Origin: a virus
DNA length: 20,259 bases
Virus record (IMG/VR): IMGVR_UViG_3300030012_003782
Span: 1 to 20,259 of that record
Direction: 5' to 3' (one strand)
A program made the position numbers and the translations under genes. The notes beneath the pieces are model-generated. The model had not been told where the DNA came from, did not search any database, and was given only the letters and a program-made list of their open reading frames with translations. Below, piece by piece: positions 1 to 7,831 of the stretch. Position 1 is the first letter of the stretch, and each line of letters starts with the position of its first letter.

Positions 1-2286
1 ATTTAGTGTAGCAAATCCATTGTCATCTCCTAAAAAATTAAATGATTGAGTACCACTACCTTTTATACGAAGATTATCTGTCAATTCTCCTAATACAAAA
101 TCATCTCCACTTGTAATTTTTTTAACTGGAGATGTAGATATACCACTTGCATTTTCTACTACCACTCTACTCCAAGTAGCAAAGGAACTGCTTGTTGTAG
201 TATTTCCTACATAAAATTGTTCGTTGTCATTATAGCCCATAGCTAAACCACCCCAACCACCACCAGTATCTCTATTGGAAATTTTTGTAAAGTAAAAATA
301 TTGACTATCTACTGGCATACCCTCATCAGTACCTAAGTTAGCGTGCATCATAGCTCTATAACCCATTGGTAAATCAGAATACTCTTGTGCTGTATTTGTA
401 GTGCTGTCTATTGATACACTACCAGTAAACCCTAAATTAGTAGCACTATCTACAATAGCAAAAGTTTCTACTCTATCTTGACTAGCATCTACTAATAAAC
501 AATTAGTTTGATTATCTGACTCTACTCTAAAATCTGAATTGTGTCCACCCTCATTAAATACTGCTCCATACTGTACTGACATTGGAGAACTAAATGAAGT
601 ATTACCGTAAATATTGTGATTACCAGAGCCATCTATTTGGTATCTTGTAGTTTCATCTGTTCCTAATCTTAAAGAACGAGAACTTGAATTGTGATATATG
701 TGCATCGCATTTCCATCTAATGCTATTCCACCAGAATAACCATCACCCTCTACTCTTAGTTGTCCATTTCCACTACTTGACATACTTATATCGGTAGCAT
801 CTTTAATGTGCAGCTTATCTGTCGGATTTGATGTACCAATTCCAACATCTCCACCACCCTCAATAATAAATAAAGCGTGACTGCCTTGTGCTATTGAGCT
901 ATCGTGTGAAGCAGTTGATGTCTTTCTTGTTACTGCCCAAGCATCATTTGCATATAAAGTTCCACTAAAATATTCTATATCTGCTTCTGCATCGTGATAA
1001 AACACTCCTTGTCCACGATAACTTGCATCATCATCAGTTCCTTGAAATACAATTTGTCCTTGAGTATAACCATTACCTGCTCCATCTATAAAAAGAGTAG
1101 TATTGCCTGATGATTTAATTTTTGCTACTCCAGCTACATGCAAGAGTTCTTCTGGAGAATTTGTACCAATTCCAATTCGATCAGTAGAAGCATCAGCAAA
1201 TAATAAATTTGTATCACTATCTCCCTCTACTCTAAAATCAACATTACTACCACTTTCATTTACTACTACAGAATATCCACTTGCTGCTTTTAAATCTAAA
1301 TTGTTTGCTCCAGTTGCTGTAACTATTGCTCTACCAGTATCCCAAGATAATATTCCATGTGCTGCTGCACTACCCCAATGTATAGTACCATCATCTTTTA
1401 AATAAATTCTATCTCCTATATCTAAAGTAGCTCCAGGACTTGAAGTTGAAATACCAACTCTATCAGCACTTGCATCTACAAAAAATAAATGAGTGTCTGT
1501 ATCTCCCTCAATTCTTGTATCGTAATTACCACCATCTTGATTTACTGTTAATCCTCTGTGAATTTGAACAGAATTAACACCCCAAGTCTGTACCATAGCA
1601 CTATTGGTAGTATCTCTTAGATATAATACATCTTCTCCACTATTGTTATATTGAAGAAAGTTAGTATTTCCATTTGTAAATGATACACCATAACCAGTAG
1701 TGATTGAACTATTGACACTTAGTGCATTTAATATTTGAAAATTACCACTATTACTAACAACTAATCTATTAGCTGCTGCATTGGCATCGTATATAGTTAA
1801 TTGATTTGAACTGCCACTTGCTGATAAGAAAAAATCTGAATTGTCTGTTGCAAGTCTTAAGTGTGAGCCAGTACTTGCTCCAGCTTCGTGAACAGTAAGA
1901 TAATTATTGCTATCAGTAAAAGTAAGATTGGCTTCTGCGTTCATAGCATCTGTGCCAGTAGCAGTAAGTATTCTATCATTACTACCATTAGTCATAAAGT
2001 CAGAAACATCAACAGATATTGCATCTGCTGCTACATCAATACCAGTACCAGCTCCTATGTTTAAATCTACTGTACCAGATGTACCACCACCAGTTAATCC
2101 ATTGCCAGCAGTTACGCCCTCAATATCTCCTGCTGCACCACCAATGGCACTTAATCCAGTAGCAGCAGTAGATCCATCGCCAACGAATAATTCGTTAGTG
2201 TCAGTTTTGTATATAAGTTCTCCTGATGCAGGTGTACCTGCATTAGAGAGGTTAGTACCTCTCTTTACTTTTAAAGTATTACCCAT
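1..2286 (-). CDS. Large repeat-rich tail fibre / appendage protein, C-terminus beyond the window
   Basis: An open frame of 762 codons starts at an ATG (2284-2286) preceded by an AGGAG ribosome-binding site and runs off the left edge without a stop. Residues 1-50 form a module (MGNTLKVKRG..., ASGELIY, NELFVGDG) that resembles the start of the next gene upstream and probably attaches the fibre to the virion. The rest is Gly/Ser/Thr/Asn/Asp-rich. A module of the form FRVEGD-x-DT-x-LLF-x-DAS-x-DR-x-GIGT-x-SP recurs at about residues 257-284 and 351-378, with partial copies at 476-491, 510-515 and 586-606. Such modules are typical of beta-rich structural proteins of marine phages. Function as a receptor-binding or appendage protein is inferred. 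A chaperone-type tail end, if present, lies outside the window. Confidence 0.8.
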   Translation of the reverse strand, partial: MGNTLKVKRGTNLSNAGTPASGELIYKTDTNELFVGDGSTAATGLSAIGGAAGDIEGVTAGNGLTGGGTSGTVDLNIGAGTGIDVAADAISVDVSDFMTNGSNDRILTATGTDAMNAEANLTFTDSNNYLTVHEAGASTGSHLRLATDNSDFFLSASGSSNQLTIYDANAAANRLVVSNSGNFQILNALSVNSSITTGYGVSFTNGNTNFLQYNNSGEDVLYLRDTTNSAMVQTWGVNSVQIHRGLTVNQDGGNYDTRIEGDTDTHLFFVDASADRVGISTSSPGATLDIGDRIYLKDDGTIHWGSAAAHGILSWDTGRAIVTATGANNLDLKAASGYSVVVNESGSNVDFRVEGDSDTNLLFADASTDRIGIGTNSPEELLHVAGVAKIKSSGNTTLFIDGAGNGYTQGQIVFQGTDDDASYRGQGVFYHDAEADIEYFSGTLYANDAWAVTRKTSTASHDSSIAQGSHALFIIEGGGDVGIGTSNPTDKLHIKDATDISMSSSGNGQLRVEGDGYSGGIALDGNAMHIYHNSSSRSLRLGTDETTRYQIDGSGNHNIYGNTSFSSPMSVQYGAVFNEGGHNSDFRVESDNQTNCLLVDASQDRVETFAIVDSATNLGFTGSVSIDSTTNTAQEYSDLPMGYRAMMHANLGTDEGMPVDSQYFYFTKISNRDTGGGWGGLAMGYNDNEQFYVGNTTTSSSFATWSRVVVENASGISTSPVKKITSGDDFVLGELTDNLRIKGSGTQSFNFLGDDNGFATLN

Positions 2287-2300
2287 TAGATGCTCCTAGT

Positions 2301-3212
2301 TTAGTAAGTTCCACCATCAAAGGTAGTATCAACGAAACCTTGCTGTGCTTCAACAGGTTTGTTGAATTCCCATTGCGTTCCAGTGTGGTCATAAAGTATA
2401 GTTGCATCTGCACCTGCTACTTTAATACCTGCACCATCTGCATCAGATGATGAAGCAGCTCCACTTGCAATAATAACTTCCTTGTCTTCAACTGTTAATG
2501 TAGCAGTGTTTAAAGTAGTAGTATCTCCTTGTACTACTAAGTTACCACCAACTGTAAAGTTACCAGTTGTACTACAATTACCAGCTAAAGCAATGTTATC
2601 TGCAATTTTAGCAGCAGTTATTTGATCGTCTGCGATGTGTGCAGTATCAATAGAGCCATCAGTATAATGCTCACTATTTATAGCATCATCTGCTATTTGT
2701 CCACCAGTAACAGCGTCTAACGCTAATTTTGCTGTTGTCACTTGATTATCTGCAATATGCTCTGTATCAATACTGCCAGCAGCAAAGTGTTCACTATCAA
2801 CTGCATCATCTGCAATCTTAGCACCAGTAATAGCATCGGCTGCAATCTCTGCAGTTACCACACCACCAGTTTTGATAGTCACTACTCCACTAGATACTGC
2901 AAAGTTATCGCTTGAAAAAGAAGCTAATCCCTTTGCACTAGTTGAAGCAAATACATTAGAATCAGTTACATCTAAAGCTATAGAAACAGAATTGTCGTCA
3001 GTACCAGATGATACTGTACCACTTAATCCATTTCCATAAGTCAAATCTTGTAATGTAGGTAAATGGAATACTTCAACGCTACTGTTGTTATGTCTTCCAA
3101 CATATAGTTTTTTACCTGCCTGATTTAATGCTAACTCTCCACTAGCCAAACTACCTGGGGCTGATGTGTTAGTATTGCTACTATGTCTTTTAATTTGGAC
3201 TGTATTAGCCAT
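2301..3212 (-). CDS. Tail fibre-like appendage protein with 40-residue tandem repeats
   Basis: This is a 303-aa protein with an AGGAG site 7 nt before its ATG. Residues 1-50 (MANTVQIKRH..., SLASGELALN, KKLYVGR) are a short virion-attachment-like module also seen in the larger fibre gene. Residues 126-205 are two consecutive 40-residue units built around IADDA, SEH, GSIDT-x-HIAD and AKxA. Residues 218-290 (VGGNLVVQGDTTTLNTATLT and VEDKEVIIASG) resemble the beta-rich segment repeatedly found in marine phage fibres. The protein ends in FDGGTY, close to the EGGTYT end of the adjacent 79-aa protein. It is probably a virion appendage component; receptor or position is not determinable here. Confidence 0.75.
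   Translation of the reverse strand: MANTVQIKRHSSNTNTSAPGSLASGELALNQAGKKLYVGRHNNSSVEVFHLPTLQDLTYGNGLSGTVSSGTDDNSVSIALDVTDSNVFASTSAKGLASFSSDNFAVSSGVVTIKTGGVVTAEIAADAITGAKIADDAVDSEHFAAGSIDTEHIADNQVTTAKLALDAVTGGQIADDAINSEHYTDGSIDTAHIADDQITAAKIADNIALAGNCSTTGNFTVGGNLVVQGDTTTLNTATLTVEDKEVIIASGAASSSDADGAGIKVAGADATILYDHTGTQWEFNKPVEAQQGFVDTTFDGGTY
2598..2837 (-). repeat. Two 120-nt in-frame tandem repeats inside the fibre gene
   Basis: Residues 126-165 and 166-205 of the 303-aa protein align without gaps and I count 26 of 40 identical positions. Shared elements include IADDA, SEH, GSIDT and HIAD. The nucleotide units are 2718-2837 and 2598-2717. The divergence between units indicates an old duplication kept in frame, as expected for an extended repetitive fibre shaft. 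Confidence 0.85.
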
Positions 3213-3228
3213 ATTATTCTCCTAAAAA

Positions 3229-3468
3229 TTATGTATAAGTTCCACCCTCAAGGGTTTTATTACTTAGAGATTGGCTAGAACTTACATCAACAATGTCATC
3301 GCTATTTGAGCCGCCTACAGTTTTATCATCTAACTGATTAATCTCTGAAGCAGAAGCAGTAACACCATTTAGTTTTGCTAGATCACTTTGAGTCACACCA
3401 CTATCTTTTACTTTAGTGATATTGTTATCTATTTCTGTTCCTGTGTGTGTTGATGTATAGTTTGCCAT
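3229..3468 (-). CDS. Small fibre-like / virion decoration protein
   Basis: This 79-aa Ser/Thr/Asp-rich protein lies between the FmdB-like gene and the first fibre. Its middle, SDLAKLNGVTASASEINQLD, carries the LNGVTASASEIN type of repeat found in phage fibre and head-fibre proteins. Its end, SNKTLEGGTYT, resembles the last residues of the 303-aa protein (TTFDGGTY). The gene is only 16 nt upstream of the next one, so the appendage genes are likely co-translated from one message. A role as a short fibre or decoration protein is inferred from repeat type and position; no enzyme motif is visible. Confidence 0.65.
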   Translation of the reverse strand: MANYTSTHTGTEIDNNITKVKDSGVTQSDLAKLNGVTASASEINQLDDKTVGGSNSDDIVDVSSSQSLSNKTLEGGTYT

Positions 3469-3495
3469 ATCTATTCAATAGGGAATAAGATGACA

Positions 3496-3720
3496 CTATT
3501 CCATATCTAATTCTTTATATAAGTCTTTATCTTTCATTCGCTTATGACCTCTACCTATATCATCTGAAAAAATAGTAGGTCTTCCAATAAGTCTAGTGAG
3601 CTTTCCATTTTCTGAGCATCCAGAAAAATCTTGGTTGCATTGGGTAAGTTTTTCGTCATTCATGCGTTGTTGTACTTCAAATTGTTTTCCACATGAACAT
3701 TTATAATCGTAGATAGGCAT
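3496..3720 (-). CDS. FmdB-like small zinc-ribbon protein
   Basis: This 74-aa protein starts MPIYDYKCSCGKQFEV, the usual opening of the FmdB / CxxC_CxxC_SSSS zinc-ribbon family (typically YxYxCxxCGxxFE). A strong AGGAG precedes the ATG. The metal ligands are unusual: the first knuckle is C8-x-C10 and the second C28-x6-C35 instead of two CxxC pairs, so metal binding is plausible but not certain. Small proteins of this family are often annotated next to the capsid gene in marine phages. Whether it regulates transcription or is a virion-assembly factor is unknown. The C-terminal 30 residues are charged (Lys/Asp/Glu). Confidence 0.7.
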   Translation of the reverse strand: MPIYDYKCSCGKQFEVQQRMNDEKLTQCNQDFSGCSENGKLTRLIGRPTIFSDDIGRGHKRMKDKDLYKELDME

Positions 3721-3746
3721 TTATTTCTCCTTTTGTGAAATGAATA

Positions 3747-3765
3747 GGGGGGAAGTTATCCCCCC
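3747..3765 (-). terminator. G6/C6 hairpin just after the major capsid gene
   Basis: GGGGGG (3747-3752), AAGTTAT loop and CCCCCC (3760-3765) form a perfect 6-bp all-GC stem directly behind the capsid stop codon. On the transcribed minus strand no long U-run follows (TATTCATTTC), so it is not a classic intrinsic terminator. It may act as a partial terminator or a 3' stabilising hairpin that raises capsid mRNA relative to the downstream fibre genes. Confidence 0.5.
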
Positions 3766-3770
3766 AATCA

Positions 3771-4637
3771 TTATGCATTGTTAAAATTAACAATAGGCAA
3801 AGATGTGCTGTTAGCAGCGTGTGATAACGCAGCACCAAACAATACATCTGCAACAACAGAAGTAGCTAAATGATCGATGTCATAAGCTGACTGCACTCTA
3901 GGTGCTAATTGCTGTGCAAAGTATATTGAGTTTCTATTAAAGATGGTAGCTGTTTCATCGCCAGATCCTCCATCATCATCCCAGTCAGTAGATGCATAAA
4001 CAGGCATACCATACGCCATCATTACATTTCCACTTACTAATGGATTAGCGCCATCTCCTCTTTTTTGTGCTTCTGTGAAGTCACCAAGAGAGAGTAATGA
4101 CATATAAGCAGCTGGTGAACAATAAAAGAATGTTTCACCATCTGTGTAGTCATAATTAGCGTCAAGCAGTTTCTGTAAACCGCTTCTGATTAGAGCTGTA
4201 GTGAATGTGTTATCAGTTGAAAGAGCAACATCATTACCAGAAGCTGATTGTAGAATATCGACAGCCAGATAGTTCTCTACTTTCTTTGCAAGAGCATAGC
4301 CCATTGAACGAGCGTAAGCGTCAAACAAATCAGCAGATTCTTGTACTCTGACAATATCTTCAATTCTTTTAGCTTCATAGTGATGTTGATCTACTGAAAG
4401 TTGGATTTTTCCATCTGTGTTAGCAGAATAAGTTACTGCTGTGTCAGCTGATTTAGCTGCTGCAGCTTCTTCGGCTACTTTAGGAATATTTAAAATATCC
4501 CCGCCGCCTGATAACATAGATGAGAAGTCCAATACTTGATTTCTTAACTGAAATTGTCTTTCAGCATAGTCAAGAATTGCATCTCTCCACATCTCTGGGA
4601 TGAAATTTGCTGCTGTAGTTGTAGTTACATTAGCCAT
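3771..4637 (-). CDS. Major capsid protein (HK97-fold type)
   Basis: This 288-aa protein starts MANVTTTTAANFIPEMW and has a very strong AAGGAGTG ribosome-binding site, the best of the operon, as expected for the most abundant virion protein. It lies directly downstream of the coiled-coil scaffold gene, the normal position for a major capsid protein. The long acidic/hydrophobic central part, including DVALSTDNTFTTALIRSGLQ, FFYCSPAAYMSLLSLGDFTE and GMPVYASTDW, matches the pattern of HK97-fold capsid proteins that are not cleaved from a long N-terminal delta domain. The length is at the short end of the family. The call rests on context plus recognisable family-like segments, not on a profile search. 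Confidence 0.85.
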   Translation of the reverse strand: MANVTTTTAANFIPEMWRDAILDYAERQFQLRNQVLDFSSMLSGGGDILNIPKVAEEAAAAKSADTAVTYSANTDGKIQLSVDQHHYEAKRIEDIVRVQESADLFDAYARSMGYALAKKVENYLAVDILQSASGNDVALSTDNTFTTALIRSGLQKLLDANYDYTDGETFFYCSPAAYMSLLSLGDFTEAQKRGDGANPLVSGNVMMAYGMPVYASTDWDDDGGSGDETATIFNRNSIYFAQQLAPRVQSAYDIDHLATSVVADVLFGAALSHAANSTSLPIVNFNNA

Positions 4638-4650
4638 TTTATTTCACTCC

Positions 4651-5181
4651 TTATGAATTTCTATAATTATCTACTATTGTCTTCCAGTTTTGTCTTCTTT
4701 CATTTTTATCCATATCTTTGAAAGCGTCTTTTTCTAGTGACATTTTAGTAGATGCTGATTCCTGAGTTGCAACTGGCTTTGCTTTAACATTCATATCTAC
4801 AAATTTTTGTAGTTTAGCTAAAGGTAAGTCTGATGCAATCTCTTTTTGCTCATCAGATAATCTTTCCATAAGATTCGACCTCATCTCACTTTGAAAGTTA
4901 TCATATTCATCCGCTTTTACTTTGTATTGATCGCGCTCCTGCGATAAGCGTTCAGACAACTCTTTGTATTGCTCTTTTTCTTTTAGTTGAGCTTCGTCAA
5001 TATCTTTCAACTGAGCTTTGAGAGAAGCATTCTCCTCGCGGAGCTTTGCTTTATCTTGACGATGTTTCTTGGCTTCATATACTAATTCACCAATATTGTT
5101 ATCTGATTTGGTTTCTTGAGTCGGCTCTGACTCTGGCTGATCGGTGGTCATATCCTGACCGAGTGTTTTGTCTTCTGACAT
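4651..5181 (-). CDS. Capsid scaffolding protein
   Basis: This is a 176-aa, highly charged protein. Residues about 30-100 are rich in Glu, Lys, Gln and Leu with heptad-like spacing (KLREENASLKAQLKDIDEAQ), predicting a long coiled coil. The N-terminus is acidic and polar (GQDMTTDQPESEPTQETK) and the C-terminus basic (NERRQNWKTIVDNYRNS), which in scaffolds contacts the capsid protein. It sits immediately before the capsid gene (13-nt gap) with a strong AAGGAG site. This order and composition are the standard signature of a tailed-phage scaffold that directs procapsid assembly and then leaves. No protease motif is visible. Confidence 0.8.
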   Translation of the reverse strand: MSEDKTLGQDMTTDQPESEPTQETKSDNNIGELVYEAKKHRQDKAKLREENASLKAQLKDIDEAQLKEKEQYKELSERLSQERDQYKVKADEYDNFQSEMRSNLMERLSDEQKEIASDLPLAKLQKFVDMNVKAKPVATQESASTKMSLEKDAFKDMDKNERRQNWKTIVDNYRNS

Positions 5182-5191
5182 TAATTACTCC

Positions 5192-5695
5192 TTATAATTT
5201 CACTTTTATTGTAAAGGGTTTTTTATCTTTTAGCGCTTTGCTAATATTTCCCTTTGTATTATTAGAAAAATCGTTTACAAGAATCTTAAATACATCTTGC
5301 GGAACAGGAACATCTGCTCCTGGATTTACATAAGAAAATCTATTTGTATCTTTTTGTGTAAATCTAGAAGAAAGCCCTCTTCTTAAATTTTGTTCTTTAT
5401 TTTTTTTAAAATAATTACCTACACGATATGCAATCGAGCTAGATGTTGTTTCTCTATTATCTACCTTAAAAGATTCTAAAAGCTTTCCTGTCAAAGTAAA
5501 ATCTGAATAGCTAGGTGATCCAGGTCTAATTCTTTGTTTTCTTTTTTTATAAGCATCACTTAATTGTCCTGTTCTTTGCCCTATTACATTTTTACCACTT
5601 CTTAAAATCTGGACATGTTTTGTAACTGCCTTTTTTGCTGTTTTTTGATTCTGTTCTTTTGTTGGGAATAGTTTTTGTACTTTTGTTTTAGCCAT
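5192..5695 (-). CDS. Probable neck / tail-completion (Mu gpG- or HK97 gp10-like) protein
   Basis: I place the start at the ATG at 5695 because AGGA lies 8 nt upstream. An in-frame ATG at 5710 has no such site. The 167-aa protein overlaps the upstream gene by 8 nt. It is very basic (many Lys/Arg). The middle part, SDFTLTGKLLESFKVDN followed by SIAYRVGNYFKKNKEQNLRRG, resembles the T-x-G-x-L-x-x-S-F ... V-x-Y ... Q-x-G-x-x-x-R pattern of virion morphogenesis and tail-completion proteins that sit under the portal. Position between MuF and scaffold fits a head-tail joining role. No catalytic motif is seen, and the assignment is tentative. Confidence 0.5.
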   Translation of the reverse strand: MAKTKVQKLFPTKEQNQKTAKKAVTKHVQILRSGKNVIGQRTGQLSDAYKKRKQRIRPGSPSYSDFTLTGKLLESFKVDNRETTSSSIAYRVGNYFKKNKEQNLRRGLSSRFTQKDTNRFSYVNPGADVPVPQDVFKILVNDFSNNTKGNISKALKDKKPFTIKVKL

Positions 5696-6491
5696 CTTGT
5701 CTATCCTCATAGTATTGCTGTTGTGTTTTTACTCGTAAAGTTCTATTTTTACTCTTATATCTGTCTTCAACTCTTTTAAATTCTTTTTTAGCATCATCTA
5801 TCAAATCTTTATCAACATTCTCAGCTACTTCCCAATATCCACGACAATTAGGTCCACCTCTATCTGCGAAAGCACCTGGAAAATTAGCTTCTATAGTTTT
5901 TCTGTCCATTGCTCCAAAGGAAACCATTTTCATACACACATGTCTTGTTTTATTATCTATAGGATTTATAAATATGTATTTAGTATTTTCTGGTGCAGTA
6001 TCAGCCATAGATTGTGTAACTAGGTTAGCATAGTCAGCTATCTGTGTTTGAACAAAAGTAGATATGCTAGTTGATCTCAAAAAATAATCTCTTAATACTA
6101 AATTTTTAATAGCAGATGCTTCTTGTCCAGCTGAAATTCCCCTTATTACAGAAAGTTTCACTTTGTCACCTAAGGACAAAGAATAATTACGAATTAAGTT
6201 CTCATTTGCTAATCTAAATGCTTGTAATCTAGATTCACTAATTGTTCCAAATAAACGCAGATCATCTAAAACAGAATCTATGCGTGACATGTAGCGCGAA
6301 ATGGCTTGTTCGATTAGTAAGTCTTGCAGCCAATAATCTGCAATGACTAACCCCCCTAATGCTAAAAGTACAGTATCTTTATCGTTATCTTCTTCTAGCT
6401 GGACTGATTCATCTACGAATCTATTAACAGCATCCTCATAGGACTGTGTAAATTCTTCTTGAGCTTCTACAATCGTATCTTGTATAGGCAT
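5688..6491 (-). CDS. Phage head morphogenesis (Mu gpF / SPP1 gp7-like) minor head protein
   Basis: This 267-aa protein follows the portal gene with a 1-nt stop/start overlap (TAATG). Residues about 120-222 carry the MuF domain hallmarks: a helix-rich segment, then NPIDNKTRHVCMKM (178-191) and GGPNCRGYW (212-220), the conserved D-x-R-T/H-x-x-C ... P-x-C-R pattern. Proteins of this family bind the portal and are packaged in small copy number in the procapsid, where SPP1 gp7 affects DNA ejection. The N-terminal half is acidic and helical. The C-terminus is basic (ENVDKDLIDDAKKEFKRVED onward) and overlaps the next gene. Confidence 0.8.
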   Translation of the reverse strand: MPIQDTIVEAQEEFTQSYEDAVNRFVDESVQLEEDNDKDTVLLALGGLVIADYWLQDLLIEQAISRYMSRIDSVLDDLRLFGTISESRLQAFRLANENLIRNYSLSLGDKVKLSVIRGISAGQEASAIKNLVLRDYFLRSTSISTFVQTQIADYANLVTQSMADTAPENTKYIFINPIDNKTRHVCMKMVSFGAMDRKTIEANFPGAFADRGGPNCRGYWEVAENVDKDLIDDAKKEFKRVEDRYKSKNRTLRVKTQQQYYEDRQDG

Positions 6492-7831
6492 TATGACCTT
6501 AGTCTATTTAATAAAGAATTAGGACTTGGCTGCTCTTCCTCTGCGGGCTGATTTTGTTCTATCAGCTCTCGTATCTGCTCATCAGACATATCAGGATTAT
6601 TATATTTAAACCAATTTTCTTTATTATCTAATCCCTGGTCAAACTTCCATGTCCAGTAATTAATCTCTTCTTGAGGATCTAGGTACATCTTTGGCTCTAC
6701 AAAATCAACTGAATAGTCTTCAGATATAGATTGCCCTGTTTGTACTTCGATAATTTTTCTATCAATCTCAAATCTTTTCTTTTCAAATACTCTATAAGTA
6801 TCCTCTGTAGTAGCAATACGCTCTTCCATGTTTTCAATCTCTTGAATACGCAAAGCACTACCACTTGGTGCATTACCATGTGAGTCTGCCCATTTAATTC
6901 TTAAGTGATTATTAGACAATGTAGCAGATACATAAAATTTTATACCATCAATAATTTGTGTAATAGATGCGTTTGGTCCAGTAATACCAAAATTAGCTCC
7001 CTCTGGTAGATATAATAATTTATCTACGCCAAGTTCAATTCTGCTGGCATCATCCACTCCAGTAACAAAACGAATACCAATAGCGCCAAAACGCAAACAA
7101 AGCGCTAATTCTGTCATCGCAATAGAAGTGTGCAAGTCTGCTGAAACAACATCCGAAGCATTCGCAGAATAGAATTGTCCACGAAGCGGCGGGTAGCGAT
7201 GGGTAAATACTACAGGTAAAATACCATAAGGATTTATGTCCCCCTCATTAAAGGAAACTTTATTCCCATTTATGATGCCAAAGTGTTTTCCAGGATAACC
7301 TGGTCTATCTTCAGTCCATACTACCATCATATCACTTGCTTCGTCTTTTGAATACCCATAACTAGGAACAAAATAAGCAATACCAAATGGCTTGTCCTCA
7401 TAAGGCAAGAACAATGGCTCGAAGTGTGTTAAGTTTTCATATTCTACTTTTTGAGTAGCTTCATCCCATCTAGAACGAAATGCCATACAACCTAATAAAT
7501 AAGTTAAAGATTCTAATTGTCTTCTTTTGGCATTTAAGTCTGGAACATTTGCAAAATCTTTATATCTATCGTCTGCATTCATCACAGGCGGCCTTTTATA
7601 AGTCATGGATCTGGCTTTGATAACACGCCTGGTTAAGTTTTGTGAAAATACAGGTATTTGTTTTAAAGTTTCAGATGAGAAATAACTAGATACATAATCT
7701 TCAATATTAATCCCCTCATAAAAATCTAATAATTGATCGATTTCTTTATGTCGTTCTGTTTCTACATAAGAAAAGTGTTCTGATAAAACACTTATAATTT
7801 GTTGCTGTGTTGCGTCTTTAACTATTACCAT
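6491..7831 (-). CDS. Portal protein
   Basis: This 446-aa protein lies immediately after TerL (7-nt overlap) and before the MuF-type head protein, the canonical portal position. Length fits SPP1/HK97-class portals. Visible family features include the N-terminal DFYEGINIEDYVSSYF segment, the RVIKARSMTYKRPP stretch that opens the portal core, and a polar Gln/Glu/Pro-rich C-terminus (IEQNQPAEEEQPSPNSLLNR) as in portal barrels. It would form the dodecameric ring at one capsid vertex through which TerL drives DNA. The portal is not T7-like in size. No unusual residue loss is evident. Confidence 0.85.
   Translation of the reverse strand: MVIVKDATQQQIISVLSEHFSYVETERHKEIDQLLDFYEGINIEDYVSSYFSSETLKQIPVFSQNLTRRVIKARSMTYKRPPVMNADDRYKDFANVPDLNAKRRQLESLTYLLGCMAFRSRWDEATQKVEYENLTHFEPLFLPYEDKPFGIAYFVPSYGYSKDEASDMMVVWTEDRPGYPGKHFGIINGNKVSFNEGDINPYGILPVVFTHRYPPLRGQFYSANASDVVSADLHTSIAMTELALCLRFGAIGIRFVTGVDDASRIELGVDKLLYLPEGANFGITGPNASITQIIDGIKFYVSATLSNNHLRIKWADSHGNAPSGSALRIQEIENMEERIATTEDTYRVFEKKRFEIDRKIIEVQTGQSISEDYSVDFVEPKMYLDPQEEINYWTWKFDQGLDNKENWFKYNNPDMSDEQIRELIEQNQPAEEEQPSPNSLLNRLRS

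Noticed and set aside
1103-2299. Plus-strand open frames (1103-1405 and 1907-2299) opposite the large fibre gene
   Set aside because: Proline/valine/serine-rich translations typical of the antisense of a Gly/Asp/Thr-rich repeat gene; no ribosome-binding sites; the minus-strand frame is continuous and clearly protein-like.
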